64,000 nt of DNA from Streptomyces diastatochromogenes (GTDB lineage: Bacteria; Actinomycetota; Actinomycetes; Streptomycetales; Streptomycetaceae), in the NCBI GenBank assembly GCA_026913215.1, contig JAPTYK010000005.1, positions 1-64,000 of the forward strand. The letters are read 5' to 3'. Shown one piece after another: positions 1 to 8,220 of this stretch. Each line of letters begins with the position of its first letter. Position 1 is the stretch's first letter. Made by a program: the position numbers and the translations under genes. Under the pieces are notes generated by a model. The model saw nothing but the letters and a program-made list of their open reading frames with translations. It was not told where the DNA came from and did no database searches.

Positions 1-1
1 A

Positions 2-673
2 GATGCGCTGCCGTCGACTCCGGACTTGATGAAGGAGTACGGCGTAGCGGGCACCACCGTGCAGAAGGCACTGCTGATGCTCAAGGAGGAGCAGCTCCTC
101 ATTGGGCAGCGTGGCAAGGGCGTCTTCGTGCAGGGCGGGACCCAACAGTCCATCTCGCCCATGGCCTACATGGCACCGGCCAGTGCCGGCGAGTCGTACC
201 GGTGGCTCACCGAGGCGGCGAAGCGCTCGCAGCGCGGAACCGTGGAGCTGCTGAACGTCGAGACCGTAACGCCACCGTTCGAGGTGCGCGAGGCGCTCGG
301 CCTGGCTGAGGACGGCCAAGCGCTCCTGCGCGAGCAGGTCCTCAGCCTTGATGGGGAGCCCACCGAGCTGACCCGGTCGTACTACCCCCTCGAGCTGGCC
401 GAGGGCACCGCGATGATGGACCGGCGCAAGATCAAGGGCGGCACCCCGACCCTGTTGACGGAGAAGGGATTCCCGCCCCGCGAGTTCGTCGACGAAGTCA
501 GCTCGGAAATCCCCACGGAAGACGAGGTCGTCGCCCTCGAGCTGCCGAAGGACATGCCCATCATGCTGACCTTCCGCATCGTCTACTCCGACGACCAGCG
601 TCCGATCGAGGTCTCGCTGCTCGCCAAGGCTGCCCACAGGTACCGGGCGCGGTACCGCCTGAAGGTCGGGTGA
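2..673 (+). CDS. GntR-family transcriptional regulator (HutC/UTRA type), 5' truncated
   Basis: The start lies off the left edge of the window. The first ~40 visible residues are the end of a GntR winged helix (LPSTPDLMKEYGV, then TTVQKAL and GQRGKGVFVQ, the beta-wing). The remaining ~170 residues fit a UTRA effector-binding domain, with the REQVLSLDGEP and TRSYYPLELAEGT strands typical of the HutC subfamily. By family it should be a DNA-binding repressor released by a small ligand. It ends 4 bases before the next gene, so the two are probably co-transcribed. Its operator cannot be deduced; the repeated operators in this window are untested candidates. Confidence 0.85.
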   Translation, partial: DALPSTPDLMKEYGVAGTTVQKALLMLKEEQLLIGQRGKGVFVQGGTQQSISPMAYMAPASAGESYRWLTEAAKRSQRGTVELLNVETVTPPFEVREALGLAEDGQALLREQVLSLDGEPTELTRSYYPLELAEGTAMMDRRKIKGGTPTLLTEKGFPPREFVDEVSSEIPTEDEVVALELPKDMPIMLTFRIVYSDDQRPIEVSLLAKAAHRYRARYRLKVG

Positions 674-677
674 CACG

Positions 678-1409
678 GTGTCGACGTCAGAAGCGGACGT
701 GACGGGACGGGCGGGGTCAGTGGAGCCGTCCGAGGCCGCTCGCCGGCACGACGGTTCGTCATGCAACACGCACCGCCAGTACTGGATGAGCTGTACGGAG
801 TTCGACCTGCTCCGGGCACGCGCGGACGGACGATGCGAGGTCTGCCGCACTCCGGAGCAGGCAACACCAGCCCGACGCCTCGGCATCGACCACGCCCACG
901 AGTACGGTCCCGGAGCCGTCCGCGGGCTGCTCTGCTCGTCGTGCAACTCGGCCTTGGGAGTGCTGGACCGGTCGGGTCCCGTCCGGGACATGAGGTTCAA
1001 GGCGTACCTGGGGAACGCCTGGTTCATGCAGGTGACAGCCTGGGCACGCGCGTCCGGGCAGCTGTTCTGGACTCCGCCGGAGGACGGCTTCGAGTTCCTC
1101 GCCGCCGCCCGCCAGTACAGTGCCGTCGTCTCTGTAGAGCGCGCGCTCGGCGTGGCTCCGTCGATGGCACCACACACCGCTGCGGAAGCAGGCCAGCTCA
1201 CCTTCTGTGCCACAGCCACCTTCGTGCAGGCCGACCTCACTGTGCGGGTGGTCATCACGCGCGGCGCGTCCAAGATCCTGCGCATCGGAGAGATCACCGT
1301 GGAACGCTCGGCCCATGAACCCGCGAGGTTCAGTTCGTCGAGCGACGCCTTGAAGTGGCTCCGGGCCTCGGCCTGGGTACTGCCTGCCCCCGGCCGGAAT
1401 GAGCCGTGA
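678..1409 (+). CDS. Endonuclease VII-like (HNH/treble-clef) nuclease domain protein
   Basis: The 243-residue product starts at GTG 678, four bases after the GntR gene. Residues ~50-95 carry a recombination endonuclease VII type zinc/metal motif: CEVC, then a GIDHAHEYG core with the catalytic-type DH, then VRGLLCSSCN and LG. Phage endonuclease VII resolves branched DNA; homologs in actinobacterial elements are usually annotated only by this domain. The C-terminal ~130 residues are not recognised. A nuclease role is a family-based inference. Confidence 0.7.
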   Translation: MSTSEADVTGRAGSVEPSEAARRHDGSSCNTHRQYWMSCTEFDLLRARADGRCEVCRTPEQATPARRLGIDHAHEYGPGAVRGLLCSSCNSALGVLDRSGPVRDMRFKAYLGNAWFMQVTAWARASGQLFWTPPEDGFEFLAAARQYSAVVSVERALGVAPSMAPHTAAEAGQLTFCATATFVQADLTVRVVITRGASKILRIGEITVERSAHEPARFSSSSDALKWLRASAWVLPAPGRNEP

Positions 1410-1507
1410 GAGTCGGTTTCCATGAGTTCTCCAGCCATCGAGATCAGCGAACGGAATGCTGAACTCAGCCTCTGGATCACGGAAGTTGGCTGGGAGGCCC
1501 GCGTGGG

Positions 1508-1525
1508 TTCTCACCATGGGTAAAC
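1508..1525. promoter_or_regulatory. Putative operator upstream of the XRE-TPR gene
   Basis: CACCATGGGTAAAC at 1512-1525 is identical, over 14 bases, to the reverse complement of the perfect inverted repeat upstream of the NUDIX gene at 3503-3519. It lies about 40-57 bases before the ATG at 1565. The left half is degenerate (TTCTCA instead of TTACCCA). Confidence 0.5.
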
Positions 1526-1564
1526 TCCGCGTAAGTCCGTGATCGCTGCCCGGGGAGCGAGCCG

Positions 1565-2835
1565 ATGCGCGAGGTCGAGTGGAGTCCGTTACCGTCGCGC
1601 GTGCTGGAGCTTCCGGAGATGGCGGACGCCTGCCGGGCCCGTGACTTCGGGGCGATCTTCAAGCTCGCCCAGCGGGCGGGCCTGTACCCCTCGCGGATCG
1701 CGCGGCTGTGCGACATGACGCCGAGCCGGGTCTCGGAGGTCATCGCCAACAAGCGGGCCGTGACGCAGATCGGCGTGATCGAGCGGATCGCGGACGGCAT
1801 CGGGATCCCGGGGGCGATGCTGGGCCTGGCCGCCAGGCCGTGGGAGGCGGACCAGGGTGACGCCCCGGCGACCGCGCCCTCGTCAACGCTGGGACGGCCT
1901 CCGGTGATTGGCCGCCAATCACCGGCGCCGGCCTTCGAGCCGATCCTCCCGATGGACGACGAGGCCCTGGAGCTGAAGCGAGAGCTCGCCCGGGCCTCGG
2001 CCGCGGACGGCGCGGTGGCGCGGCTGTATGCGATGCAGATCGACACGATGCGCCAGATGGACCGGCAGATGGGCGCGGCCACCGTGCTTCCCCAGTTGGA
2101 GGCGCAGATCGCGCAGATGGAGGACCTGCTGGAGTACCGGACGGCGCCGGGCGGCCGGGAGCCGATGGCGGCGGCGCTGACGGAGGCCGCGACGCTCGCG
2201 GGCTGGCAGGCCCTGGACCTGGGCCAGTACCAGAAGGCGTGGCGGCTGCACGAGACGGCGAAGTCAGCGGCCCGGCAGTCGGGCTCGGCCGCGCTCCTGG
2301 CGCACGCGATGGGTCAGCAGGCGTACGTGCTGCTGGACTTGGGCGAGGCGGACCAGGCGGTGGAGCAGTTGCGGTACGCGCGGGAGAGCGCCGGGGGCGG
2401 CCTGCCGCCGCTGATGGAGACGTGGCTGTTCGCGGCCGAGGCGGAGGCGCACGCGGTGGCCGGCCACGAGGCGCTGTGCCGGGCGGGCATGGACCGGGCG
2501 GAGGCGGTGCGGCCGGCAGACCCGCGGACCCGGCGTTGCCGTTCCTGTTCCTGGGCGGCTCGCACCTGGACCGGTGGCGTGGGAATGCGCTGGCGACGCT
2601 GGGAGCGGACGAGGCGTTGGAGGACCTGACGGCGTCGCTGGCGTCGATGGACCTGTCCGGGTTCACGAGGGCCGAGGCCGGGGTGCGGTGCGACCTGGCG
2701 GTGGTGCTGGCGCGGCGTGGGGAGCAGGAGGAAGCACGCCGCCAGGCCCTGCGTGCGCAGGACCTGGCGGCGTTGACGAGCTCGGTGCGGCAGCGGCGCC
2801 GCATCGCTCAGGTGTTGGCGGGGACGGCCGCCTAG
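1565..2835 (+). CDS. XRE-type HTH regulator with TPR-like C-terminal half (frameshifted)
   Basis: An N-terminal helix-turn-helix (~residues 20-90: PSRIARLCDMTPSRVSEVI) is followed by a proline-rich linker and a helical TPR-like region with repeated Ala/Leu helix pairs. This layout is common in Streptomyces signalling regulators. The frame breaks near 2510-2530. Before the break the protein reads RAEAVRPAD; after a one-base shift it continues PALPFLFLGGSHLDRW and ends ...IAQVLAGTAA at 2835. The linker codons (PPVIGRQSP) contain a copy of the 19-bp palindrome otherwise clustered around parAB. It converges with the NUDIX gene, and both have the same operator upstream. Confidence 0.75.
1904..1922. 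repeat. Isolated parS-like palindrome inside the XRE-TPR gene
   Basis: GTGATTGGCCGCCAATCAC is a perfect 9+1+9 palindrome, flanked by CCG/CGG that extends it to 25 bp (1901-1925). It is the same element as the cluster around parA/parB about 37-40 kb away, and falls in the linker coding region of the regulator. Confidence 0.7.
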
Positions 2836-3437
2836 GCGCTGGCCCGAGTGGCGAGCAGGTACAGCACGGCGACGAGGGTGCCGGAGTTGCGGATCTTCCC
2901 GGCGGCGATCAGGCCGAGCATGTCGTCGAGCGGGACCCACTCCATGTGGGCGGCCTCGTTCTTCTCGGTGGGTTCGCCGGCCTTCTCGACGCCGCGGGCG
3001 ATGTAGACGTGGTGCGGCGAGGTGCAGGTGCCGATCATCGGCTCGAAGTCGACGACGCGCTCGAGCGGGCGGGTCGTACGGTAGCCGGTCTCCTCGACGA
3101 CTTCGCGGACCGCAGCGGCGGCAGGATCCTCGCCCGCCTCGAGGAGGCCACCGGGCAGCTCGAAGTTCCAGAGGTCCGGGACGAAGCGGTGGCGCCACAT
3201 CATCAGGACGCGGTCCTGGTCATCGACCATGGCGACCATGGCGGCGGCCGGGAGGAGCACCTTGTGGTGCTCGTAGCGCTTGCCGTCGGGCTCCTGGATG
3301 TCGACCTTGGCGAGGGTCACCCAGCGGTTCTCGTAGAGGTTCCTCTCGCCGAAGACCTGCCACTCGCTGGCCTTCTCCGCCTCGCTCCGCTCGGTGGCGG
3401 TGTTGGCCTGTCCGGACGCCTGCTCCTGCACTGACAC
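2832..3437 (-). CDS. NUDIX hydrolase (ADP-ribose pyrophosphatase-like)
   Basis: The 201-residue protein has a full Nudix box, GGLLEAGE...REVVEETG (pattern GX5EX7REUXEEXGU), around residues 105-130. Surrounding strands (LYENRWVTLAKV, WNFELPGG, PMIGTCTSPHHVY) resemble the ADP-ribose pyrophosphatase group, so it probably hydrolyses a nucleoside diphosphate linked to another group in the cytosol; the substrate is not determined. Its stop overlaps the convergent XRE-TPR gene by 4 bases. The operator at 3503-3519 lies ~65 bases upstream of the start, so the XRE-TPR protein is the obvious candidate regulator. Confidence 0.9.
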   Translation of the reverse strand: MSVQEQASGQANTATERSEAEKASEWQVFGERNLYENRWVTLAKVDIQEPDGKRYEHHKVLLPAAAMVAMVDDQDRVLMMWRHRFVPDLWNFELPGGLLEAGEDPAAAAVREVVEETGYRTTRPLERVVDFEPMIGTCTSPHHVYIARGVEKAGEPTEKNEAAHMEWVPLDDMLGLIAAGKIRNSGTLVAVLYLLATRASA

Positions 3438-3502
3438 GTTGGTCCCCTCCGTGGTGGTGTTCTCACCTTAGAGAAGCAGCCTTGCCCGCCGGTCCGGCAC
3501 CG

Positions 3503-3519
3503 TTTACCCATGGTGGGTA
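3503..3519. promoter_or_regulatory. Perfect inverted-repeat operator upstream of the NUDIX gene
   Basis: TTACCCA-TGG-TGGGTAA is a perfect 7+3+7 inverted repeat. Fourteen bases are shared with the site at 1512-1525 before the XRE-TPR gene. A plausible -10 (TAAGGT, minus strand) lies between it and the NUDIX start. Confidence 0.55.
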
Positions 3520-3548
3520 ATCCCGGTGGGTGCGGGCCTGTAGAGCAG

Positions 3549-4034
3549 TCAGGGGGCCTGGGTCGGTCGGCCGGCGGCGTCCTCGGCGCCCGGGCGCTGG
3601 GCTTCGAGGGTGAGGTCGCGGAGGGTTCGCAGGGCTGCCGCGGGGAGGCGGGCGCTGCAGTTCTCCACGTACAGGCCCGCGCGGGCCAGCTCGCGGTGGG
3701 CGGCGTAGGTGTCGAGCGCGGTGAGGGCCTTGGCGCACTCCTCGTCGGAGGTGACGCTGATGGTGGTGGCGCTGCCCAGGTAGGCGATCAGCTCGGCGCG
3801 CTCGGAGTCGCCGAGGGGGACGCTCTGGGTGCGGGCGGCGGCGAGCCAGGCGGGTTCGGGGCCGAGGCTGTCGAGGTCGGCGCCGGCCGCGTGGAGCGCG
3901 GTGCGGATCCGCTCGGTGCGGGCGACTACGCGGTGGTCCGCCGTCTCCAGTACGGGGGCCGGGGGCTCGGGGGCGGGCGCCGGGGGCGGGGTGGGAGCGG
4001 CGGCGGGGCGCTTGCGGCGGAGCTTGGCGAACAT
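3549..4034 (-). CDS. Hypothetical protein with proline-rich N-terminus
   Basis: I do not recognise this 161-residue protein. Residues 10-30 are an Ala/Pro tract (PAAAPTPPPAPAPEPP). The rest is soluble and helical, with no signal peptide, membrane segment or metal motif. It stands alone on the minus strand, upstream of and divergent from the antitoxin/toxin pair. Confidence 0.6.
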   Translation of the reverse strand: MFAKLRRKRPAAAPTPPPAPAPEPPAPVLETADHRVVARTERIRTALHAAGADLDSLGPEPAWLAAARTQSVPLGDSERAELIAYLGSATTISVTSDEECAKALTALDTYAAHRELARAGLYVENCSARLPAAALRTLRDLTLEAQRPGAEDAAGRPTQAP

Positions 4035-4093
4035 GCCCCGATTCTCACATTGGCGTGTTTGTGCTGTTCAGGGTGTCCGGATCGGGGCGGGGG

Positions 4094-4143
4094 GGCGGAA
4101 GTTCCGCCGATTGGTATTCACAGAGGTACCTAGAGGTGGATAC
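4094..4143. promoter_or_regulatory. Hairpin and inverted-repeat operator before the antitoxin gene
   Basis: GGCGGAA-G-TTCCGCC (4094-4108) is a perfect short hairpin. GTATTCAC (4114-4121) and GTGGATAC (4136-4143) are inverted arms with one mismatch, flanking a central GGTACC palindrome. The antitoxin start follows 9 bases later, a position expected for an autoregulatory site. Confidence 0.5.
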
Positions 4144-4151
4144 TCGATGGC

Positions 4152-4403
4152 ATGGCAGACACCACCGTGAAGGTCGACTCCGAGGTGCGCGACCGGCTGG
4201 CCGCCGTCGCCGCCGCGCACGGCAAGAGCCTGCGGGCGTTCCTCGGGGAACTGGCCGCGCAGGAGGAGAACCACCTGAAGCTGGCCGAGGCCACGGCGAT
4301 CTTCCAGGAGGTCACCAGTAGGCCGGGCATCGCCGAGGCGTTCGACGCGGCGTTCCCCGAGGAGGCCCCGGCCCCCGCCGGCGTGACGGGGCGGGCGGCC
4401 TGA
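4152..4403 (+). CDS. Ribbon-helix-helix-like antitoxin
   Basis: The 83-residue protein begins with a strand and two helices typical of Arc/VapB-type RHH DNA-binding antitoxins (TTVKVDSEVRDRLAAVA, then HGKSLRAFLGELA). The C-terminal ~40 acidic residues would be the toxin-neutralising tail. The stop is 3 bases before the start of the toxin-like gene. The inverted repeat immediately upstream fits autorepression by the antitoxin or antitoxin-toxin complex, as known for this class. Confidence 0.75.
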   Translation: MADTTVKVDSEVRDRLAAVAAAHGKSLRAFLGELAAQEENHLKLAEATAIFQEVTSRPGIAEAFDAAFPEEAPAPAGVTGRAA

Positions 4404-4406
4404 CGC

Positions 4407-4785
4407 GTGGAACTGCACGTCGACCTCCGGTGGCTCCTTGACCGCCAGGAGGACCTGCTCGGCAATCAGCTGGGCGTTCGTGACTACTCGGCGCTGGTCG
4501 CCGCCGTCGCCCGGCACAAGGTCAACACCCGACGCTCGGCGCCGGCGAGCCCGACGCCTACTGGCGGGCCGCGGCGCTGCTGGAGCAGCTGGTGCTGCTG
4601 CGCCCGTTGCCGCCCGCTCGGCGTACTTCGCGTACGGCGTCGCCGTGGCGTACATCCGGGCGTCCGGGGAGACGGTCGACGACTCCTTCGGCCCGTGGGA
4701 GACGCTCGTGCGCGATATCCGCACGCTGCAGCTGACGGTCTACGACGTGGCCGACCGGCTGCGCGCGCTGCGCCCGGCCGAGTAG
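4407..4785 (+). pseudogene. Fic/Doc-like toxin component, broken by two frameshifts
   Basis: The start is GTG 4407. Reading across two one-base shifts (near 4540-4555 and 4610-4620) gives a continuous protein: MELHVDLRWLLDRQEDLLGN, then YWRAAALLEQLVLLRPLP, then SAYFAYGVAVAYIRASGE and a helical end at 4785. The order matches short Streptomyces proteins annotated as Fic-family toxin components. No HPFxxGNGR Fic core is visible, so catalytic AMPylation cannot be claimed. The breaks may be sequencing errors or a disarmed toxin; the partner antitoxin is intact. Confidence 0.6.
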
Positions 4786-4851
4786 CCCCCGGCGCCCGGG
4801 CGCTCGAAGCCCTGGGGCGCGGCGGCGGCCGGGCCGCCGCGCGGCTGGGCG

Positions 4852-5373
4852 TCAGGAGGAGGCGTAGCCGAAGAAGAGCCAGCCGGTGTGCTCGAGCGGG
4901 CCGCCCGTGAGGGGGACGTGGAGGGTTCCGGTGTAGGGGCGTCCGGTGCGCGGGTGAAGGTCGTAGTAGCCGGTGATCCCGTACGCGGGCTTCTCGCCCT
5001 CGCGCAGTTCGCCGCGTGCGGCGAGGACCGTGGTGGCGGCCTCCTCCAGGCTCTTGAAGCCTCCGGCGGGGGCGTCCGCCGTGGTGATGGTGATCTCGAC
5101 CGTGCGGTCGCCGGTCAGGACCGGTATGGCTCCGGCCGGGCCCGACTTGTCGCTGATCCGGGGGTCGTCGGCGCTCATGAGCTCTCCCGCCTGCGTCTCG
5201 GCCTCGTCCAGGGGCACCGGGGTGGTGGTGATGACCGTGTAGTCGTGCTTCTCGGCGAGGGTGCCGGTGTAGCCGCCGGAGCCGTACTCGTACCGGGCCG
5301 CCTCGACGGCGGCCTGGAAAGCGGCCTCGACGTCGGTTCCCTCTTGGTACTCGCTGAAGTCGTAGGCGCCCAT
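4852..5373 (-). CDS. Hypothetical protein under a TACAACG operator
   Basis: I do not recognise this 173-residue protein. It is acidic and soluble, with alternating strands (EKHDYTVITTTPVPL, RTVEITITTADAP) and a C-terminal aromatic segment (LEHTGWLFFGYASS). There is no signal peptide or metal motif. The start is ATG 5373, about 35 bases downstream of a TATAGT -10 box within the TACAACG-N3-CGTTGTA operator, so it is probably monocistronic and regulated. Confidence 0.65.
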   Translation of the reverse strand: MGAYDFSEYQEGTDVEAAFQAAVEAARYEYGSGGYTGTLAEKHDYTVITTTPVPLDEAETQAGELMSADDPRISDKSGPAGAIPVLTGDRTVEITITTADAPAGGFKSLEEAATTVLAARGELREGEKPAYGITGYYDLHPRTGRPYTGTLHVPLTGGPLEHTGWLFFGYASS

Positions 5374-5408
5374 GTCGCTCCTTGTGTCGGGGTGCTCTCC
5401 GTACCCAA

Positions 5409-5429
5409 ACTATACAACGTCACGTTGTA
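5409..5429 (-). promoter_or_regulatory. TACAACG-N3-CGTTGTA operator with -10 box, copy 1
   Basis: TACAACG (5413-5419) and CGTTGTA (5423-5429) form a perfect inverted repeat. On the minus strand it runs into TATAGT (complement of 5409-5414), a good -10 box, upstream of the gene starting at 5373. Identical arms recur at 7095 and 13069. Confidence 0.6.
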
Positions 5430-5580
5430 AAGATCGAGCGAGTTAGGCCCTCTGATCAGGGGTTTTGGGTGCGTCGCTTCTCCCCCGGCGACACATCCCG
5501 GCCGGGACGCCGCCCTCGGCGGCGGCCCGGATCCCAGGACTCCGGCCTCGCGCATGATCTTCCGGTGGCATCCTGCGCGG

Positions 5581-6236
5581 ATGAGACTCGTACCTGGGGT
5601 GGGGACCGCGGCGGCCTGTGTGCTTGCGGCGGTGGTGGTGACGGGCTAGCCGGCGGCGCGGCGGACTCGAAGCCGGAGGCGACGCCGCCGAGGACACCGG
5701 CGAAGGCGGCGACGAGCGCGACGGCCGAGGCGCCGTCGACGCCCGAGGAGGACTTCGACGCGATGGCGCTGGGCACCAGCTTCTACTTCGACGGGCAGGG
5801 CACTGCCTCGGCGTCGGAGGCGATGAAGCGGTACTGCGATCTGCTGGGCGAGCCGGAGCTCGACGGCGTTCCGCCGGCGCAGTGGCTGGCGGAGAAGGAG
5901 CTGACGAAGCCGGACGGCGAGGCGGTGCTGCAGGACGGCGTGGACCGGTTCTGCCCGGCGCGGGCCAAGACCCTCAAGGCCGCGGTGGCCGGCACGTACG
6001 AGCGGTGGTTCACCGACGGTACGTACGAGGTCGGCGCCGGTACGGGGAAGATCCCGGCGGGCACGTACCGCACGACAGGGGCGCTGCGGGACTGTTACTG
6101 GGAGCGGACGTCGAGGTCCGGCGAGCCGCTCGACAACCACTTCGCCACCTCCGCGCAGTCGGTGACGGTCACGGTGCGTGCCGGGGACGGGCAGTTCACG
6201 ACCCGGTCGTGCGGGTCGTGGCGGCCCGTGAAGTAG
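5581..6236 (+). CDS. Putative secreted lipoprotein (frameshifted at the lipobox)
   Basis: ATG 5581 opens a signal peptide (MRLVPGVGTAAACVLAAVVV, then TG) that hits a stop at 5647. One base later a second frame continues GGAADSKPEATPP and runs to 6236. A Cys at the break would complete a lipobox, so a small indel is likely. The mature part has a Pro/Thr/Ala linker (~35 residues), a middle helical domain (YCDLLGEPELDGVPPAQWL) and a C-terminal beta domain (GKIPAGTYRTTG, DCYWERTS, CGSWRPVK) that resembles a domain repeated in Streptomyces secreted proteins. Surface location is inferred. Confidence 0.55.
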
Positions 6237-6304
6237 GCGGCCGGGGCCCTGTGACGCGCTGGGCCCCGGGGCGGTTCACCTCGGGGCCCAGCAGGCGGTG
6301 CGCT

Positions 6305-6568
6305 TCACGCGGGCGCGGCCTGGGCGGCGGTGACGACGGCGGCGAGGACCTCGGCGAGGTCGTCGTGGGCGTCCCCGGCGTGCAGGGCGTCGTGGTCGAG
6401 GTGGACTGCGACGAGCGCCTGGTCGACGGCGGCCTGGTCGCCGGTGTGGACGGCGGCCACCAGGTCGTCCAGGAGCTCGGCGAGGAGGTCGTGGGCCTCC
6501 CCGGCGTGCAGGGCGTCGAGGTGGGTGTGGACGGCGGCGACGGCCTCGGCGACGGTCTGGGTGGGCAT
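6305..6568 (-). CDS. Small acidic helical protein with an internal duplication
   Basis: The start is placed at ATG 6568 because GAAGGAG sits 7 bases upstream, rather than at 6601. The 87-residue product is Ala/His/Asp-rich and contains two related units, LDALHAGEAHDLLAELLDDL and HDALHAGDAHDDLAEVLAAV. I do not recognise a family. It lies downstream of the gene at 6654-7049, probably in the same transcript. Confidence 0.6.
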   Translation of the reverse strand: MPTQTVAEAVAAVHTHLDALHAGEAHDLLAELLDDLVAAVHTGDQAAVDQALVAVHLDHDALHAGDAHDDLAEVLAAVVTAAQAAPA

Positions 6569-6653
6569 GGCGTGCTCCTTCGGTGGGTGCGGTTGTGGCA
6601 CCCCCGGTGGCCCCGCAGCTCGGGGGCTGCGGGGCCGGGGCGTTCGCCGCCGC

Positions 6654-7049
6654 TCACCACTTGGTGGCGGGGGCGAGGGTGCTGTGGAAGTGCTGGGCGA
6701 TCTGGGCGAGGTGGTCGGCGGCGTCCTGCCGCGCGGCCGGGTCGGTGATGTCGGCCAGGGGGTTGGCGGTCGGGGTGTGGGGATGCGGCACCGGCGCGAA
6801 GTCGTAGCCGGTGCAGAGGACCGTGCCGGTGAGGAACCAGTCGCCGATGTGGAGGCCGGTGAGCCGGTAGCCGCTGGTGTCGCCGGGCCTGCCGAGGTTG
6901 AGGGCGACGTCGTACCGGTCGGGCTGGCCGTAGTAGGCCGGTTTCACCAGGATGGTGTCGTCGCCGAAGGTGTACAGGGCGTGGCCGATGTCCTTGAAGT
7001 GGCCGATCCGGGCGCTGGCGCCGTTGTCGAAGGTGACCGTGGTCTGCAT
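6654..7049 (-). CDS. Hypothetical protein under a TACAACG operator
   Basis: This 131-residue protein is not recognised. A beta-rich N-terminal region (MQTTVTFDNGASARIGHFK, LYTFGDDTILVKPAYY) is followed by a helical end (DAADHLAQIAQHFHSTLA). Its start lies ~40 bases downstream of operator copy 2 at 7091, so it shares regulation with the 4852-5373 gene and the tRNA-like unit. Confidence 0.65.
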   Translation of the reverse strand: MQTTVTFDNGASARIGHFKDIGHALYTFGDDTILVKPAYYGQPDRYDVALNLGRPGDTSGYRLTGLHIGDWFLTGTVLCTGYDFAPVPHPHTPTANPLADITDPAARQDAADHLAQIAQHFHSTLAPATKW

Positions 7050-7090
7050 GGTGTCCCCCTTGGGGTGTTCGGGCTTGTCCCTACGCCCTA

Positions 7091-7111
7091 ACTATACAAC
7101 GCAACGTTGTA
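7091..7111 (-). promoter_or_regulatory. TACAACG-N3-CGTTGTA operator with -10 box, copy 2
   Basis: TACAACG (7095-7101) and CGTTGTA (7105-7111) with a 3-base spacer, running into a minus-strand TATAGT -10 box, as at 5413 and 13069. It is placed just upstream of the minus gene starting at 7049. Confidence 0.6.
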
Positions 7112-7183
7112 AGGTTGGAAGAGGGTTCGGCGATCTTCTTCGGCTTCGGCGCGGGGGCGCCGGTACGGGCGGGGCGGCCCCCC

Positions 7184-7778
7184 CTACCCGCGGGTGAGGG
7201 GCACCTCGACGATGGTCAGCCCGTTCGTGTCGAGCACGTACTCGTCCTCGCCCCGGTCGGCGTTGCGCGCGAGCAGCGCGCAGGGCGGGGCCGTGGTGCG
7301 GTACAGGCGGCCGGTGGGCGGTCGGCGGGCGCCGGTTCCGGTGGCGTACCCTCGGCGACGGCCCGGCGGGTGGTCCACGACCAGTCGGCCCGGCGCTCGG
7401 GCACGCTGCCGCGCCAGAGTTCGACGGGGTCCGCGGGCCGCTCGGCGGGCTGGCCGTCGACGGTGAACCCGGCCAGCGTGAACAACTCGCGCCACGCCGA
7501 GCGGGACAGGGCGGCGTCGGGGTACTCGGCCAGACTCCACACACGGCCGACGTGGGCGGCGAGGGTGCGGACGTCGATCGCCTTGCCGAACCAGGCGTCG
7601 AACAGGAGGGCCGGGCCGTGTACCCGTCCGGCCCGCAGGAGCAGGGCGGCGACCTGCTCGGTACTGAGCAGGTCGCCGCGCTCGGCGGCCTCGGCGACCG
7701 CGGCGAACGCTTCCGCCTCGAGGTCGCGCGGTGCGCCCCGCCCGGGCTGGTCGGCTGACGGGTGGCCGCCTTCGTCAT
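7184..7778 (-). CDS. Hypothetical protein (two frameshifts), last gene of the 10.6 kb operon
   Basis: The conserved reading is spread over three frames: MTKAATRQPTSPG from ATG 7778, then RGAPRDLEAEAFAAVAEAAE through LSRSAWRELFTLAGFTVDG, then YRTTAPPCALLARNADRGED and VLDTNGLTIVEVPLTRG to the stop at 7184. The shifts are near 7740 and 7325. The family is unknown. The long middle frame is free of stops up to 7876 but lacks a start codon, which supports an upstream shift. Confidence 0.45.
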
Positions 7779-7875
7779 GAACGGTCCGTCCGGTGTCGTC
7801 GGTTGGTGGGCGGGGCCGGTCCCGCAGGCGGCCCCGGGGCCAGTATGGCGTCGGCCGCCGTACGGCAGAGGCGTC

Positions 7876-8220
7876 TCACCATCCCGGTTCCGCGACGTAC
7901 GCCGGACCGGGCGGGGACTCGGGGTTCGCCGCCGGGGGCTGCGGCTCCTCGGCCGGGTCCCACTCGATCCGGGCCCCGGCCCAGTTCATCTCGAGCATGT
8001 CCTCCAGGGACAGTCCCGACCTCCACACCTGGCCGGCCATGACGGTGGTCATCCGTCCGTCCGGGTGCAGCGTGCAGTCCTGCGTCTCGCCGTCGGGCGT
8101 GTGGACGCGGAAGGCGCGCGGGGCGTCGGGCAGTTCGATGGCCGGGCGCGCGGCGGGCTCGGCCGCGGGCTGGGCGGTCGGCGGGGCGCAGTAGCGGCAG
8201 GTGCAGGGGCGGGTGCTCAT
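7876..8220 (-). CDS. Hypothetical Cys-rich N-terminus protein
   Basis: The 114-residue protein starts MSTRPCTCRYCAPP, a small CxCxxC cluster that may bind metal. The middle reads as a beta-rich region (FRVHTPDGETQDCTLHPDGR). The start ATG 8220 overlaps the stop of the upstream gene (ATGA), indicating translational coupling. No family is recognised. Confidence 0.6.
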   Translation of the reverse strand: MSTRPCTCRYCAPPTAQPAAEPAARPAIELPDAPRAFRVHTPDGETQDCTLHPDGRMTTVMAGQVWRSGLSLEDMLEMNWAGARIEWDPAEEPQPPAANPESPPGPAYVAEPGW

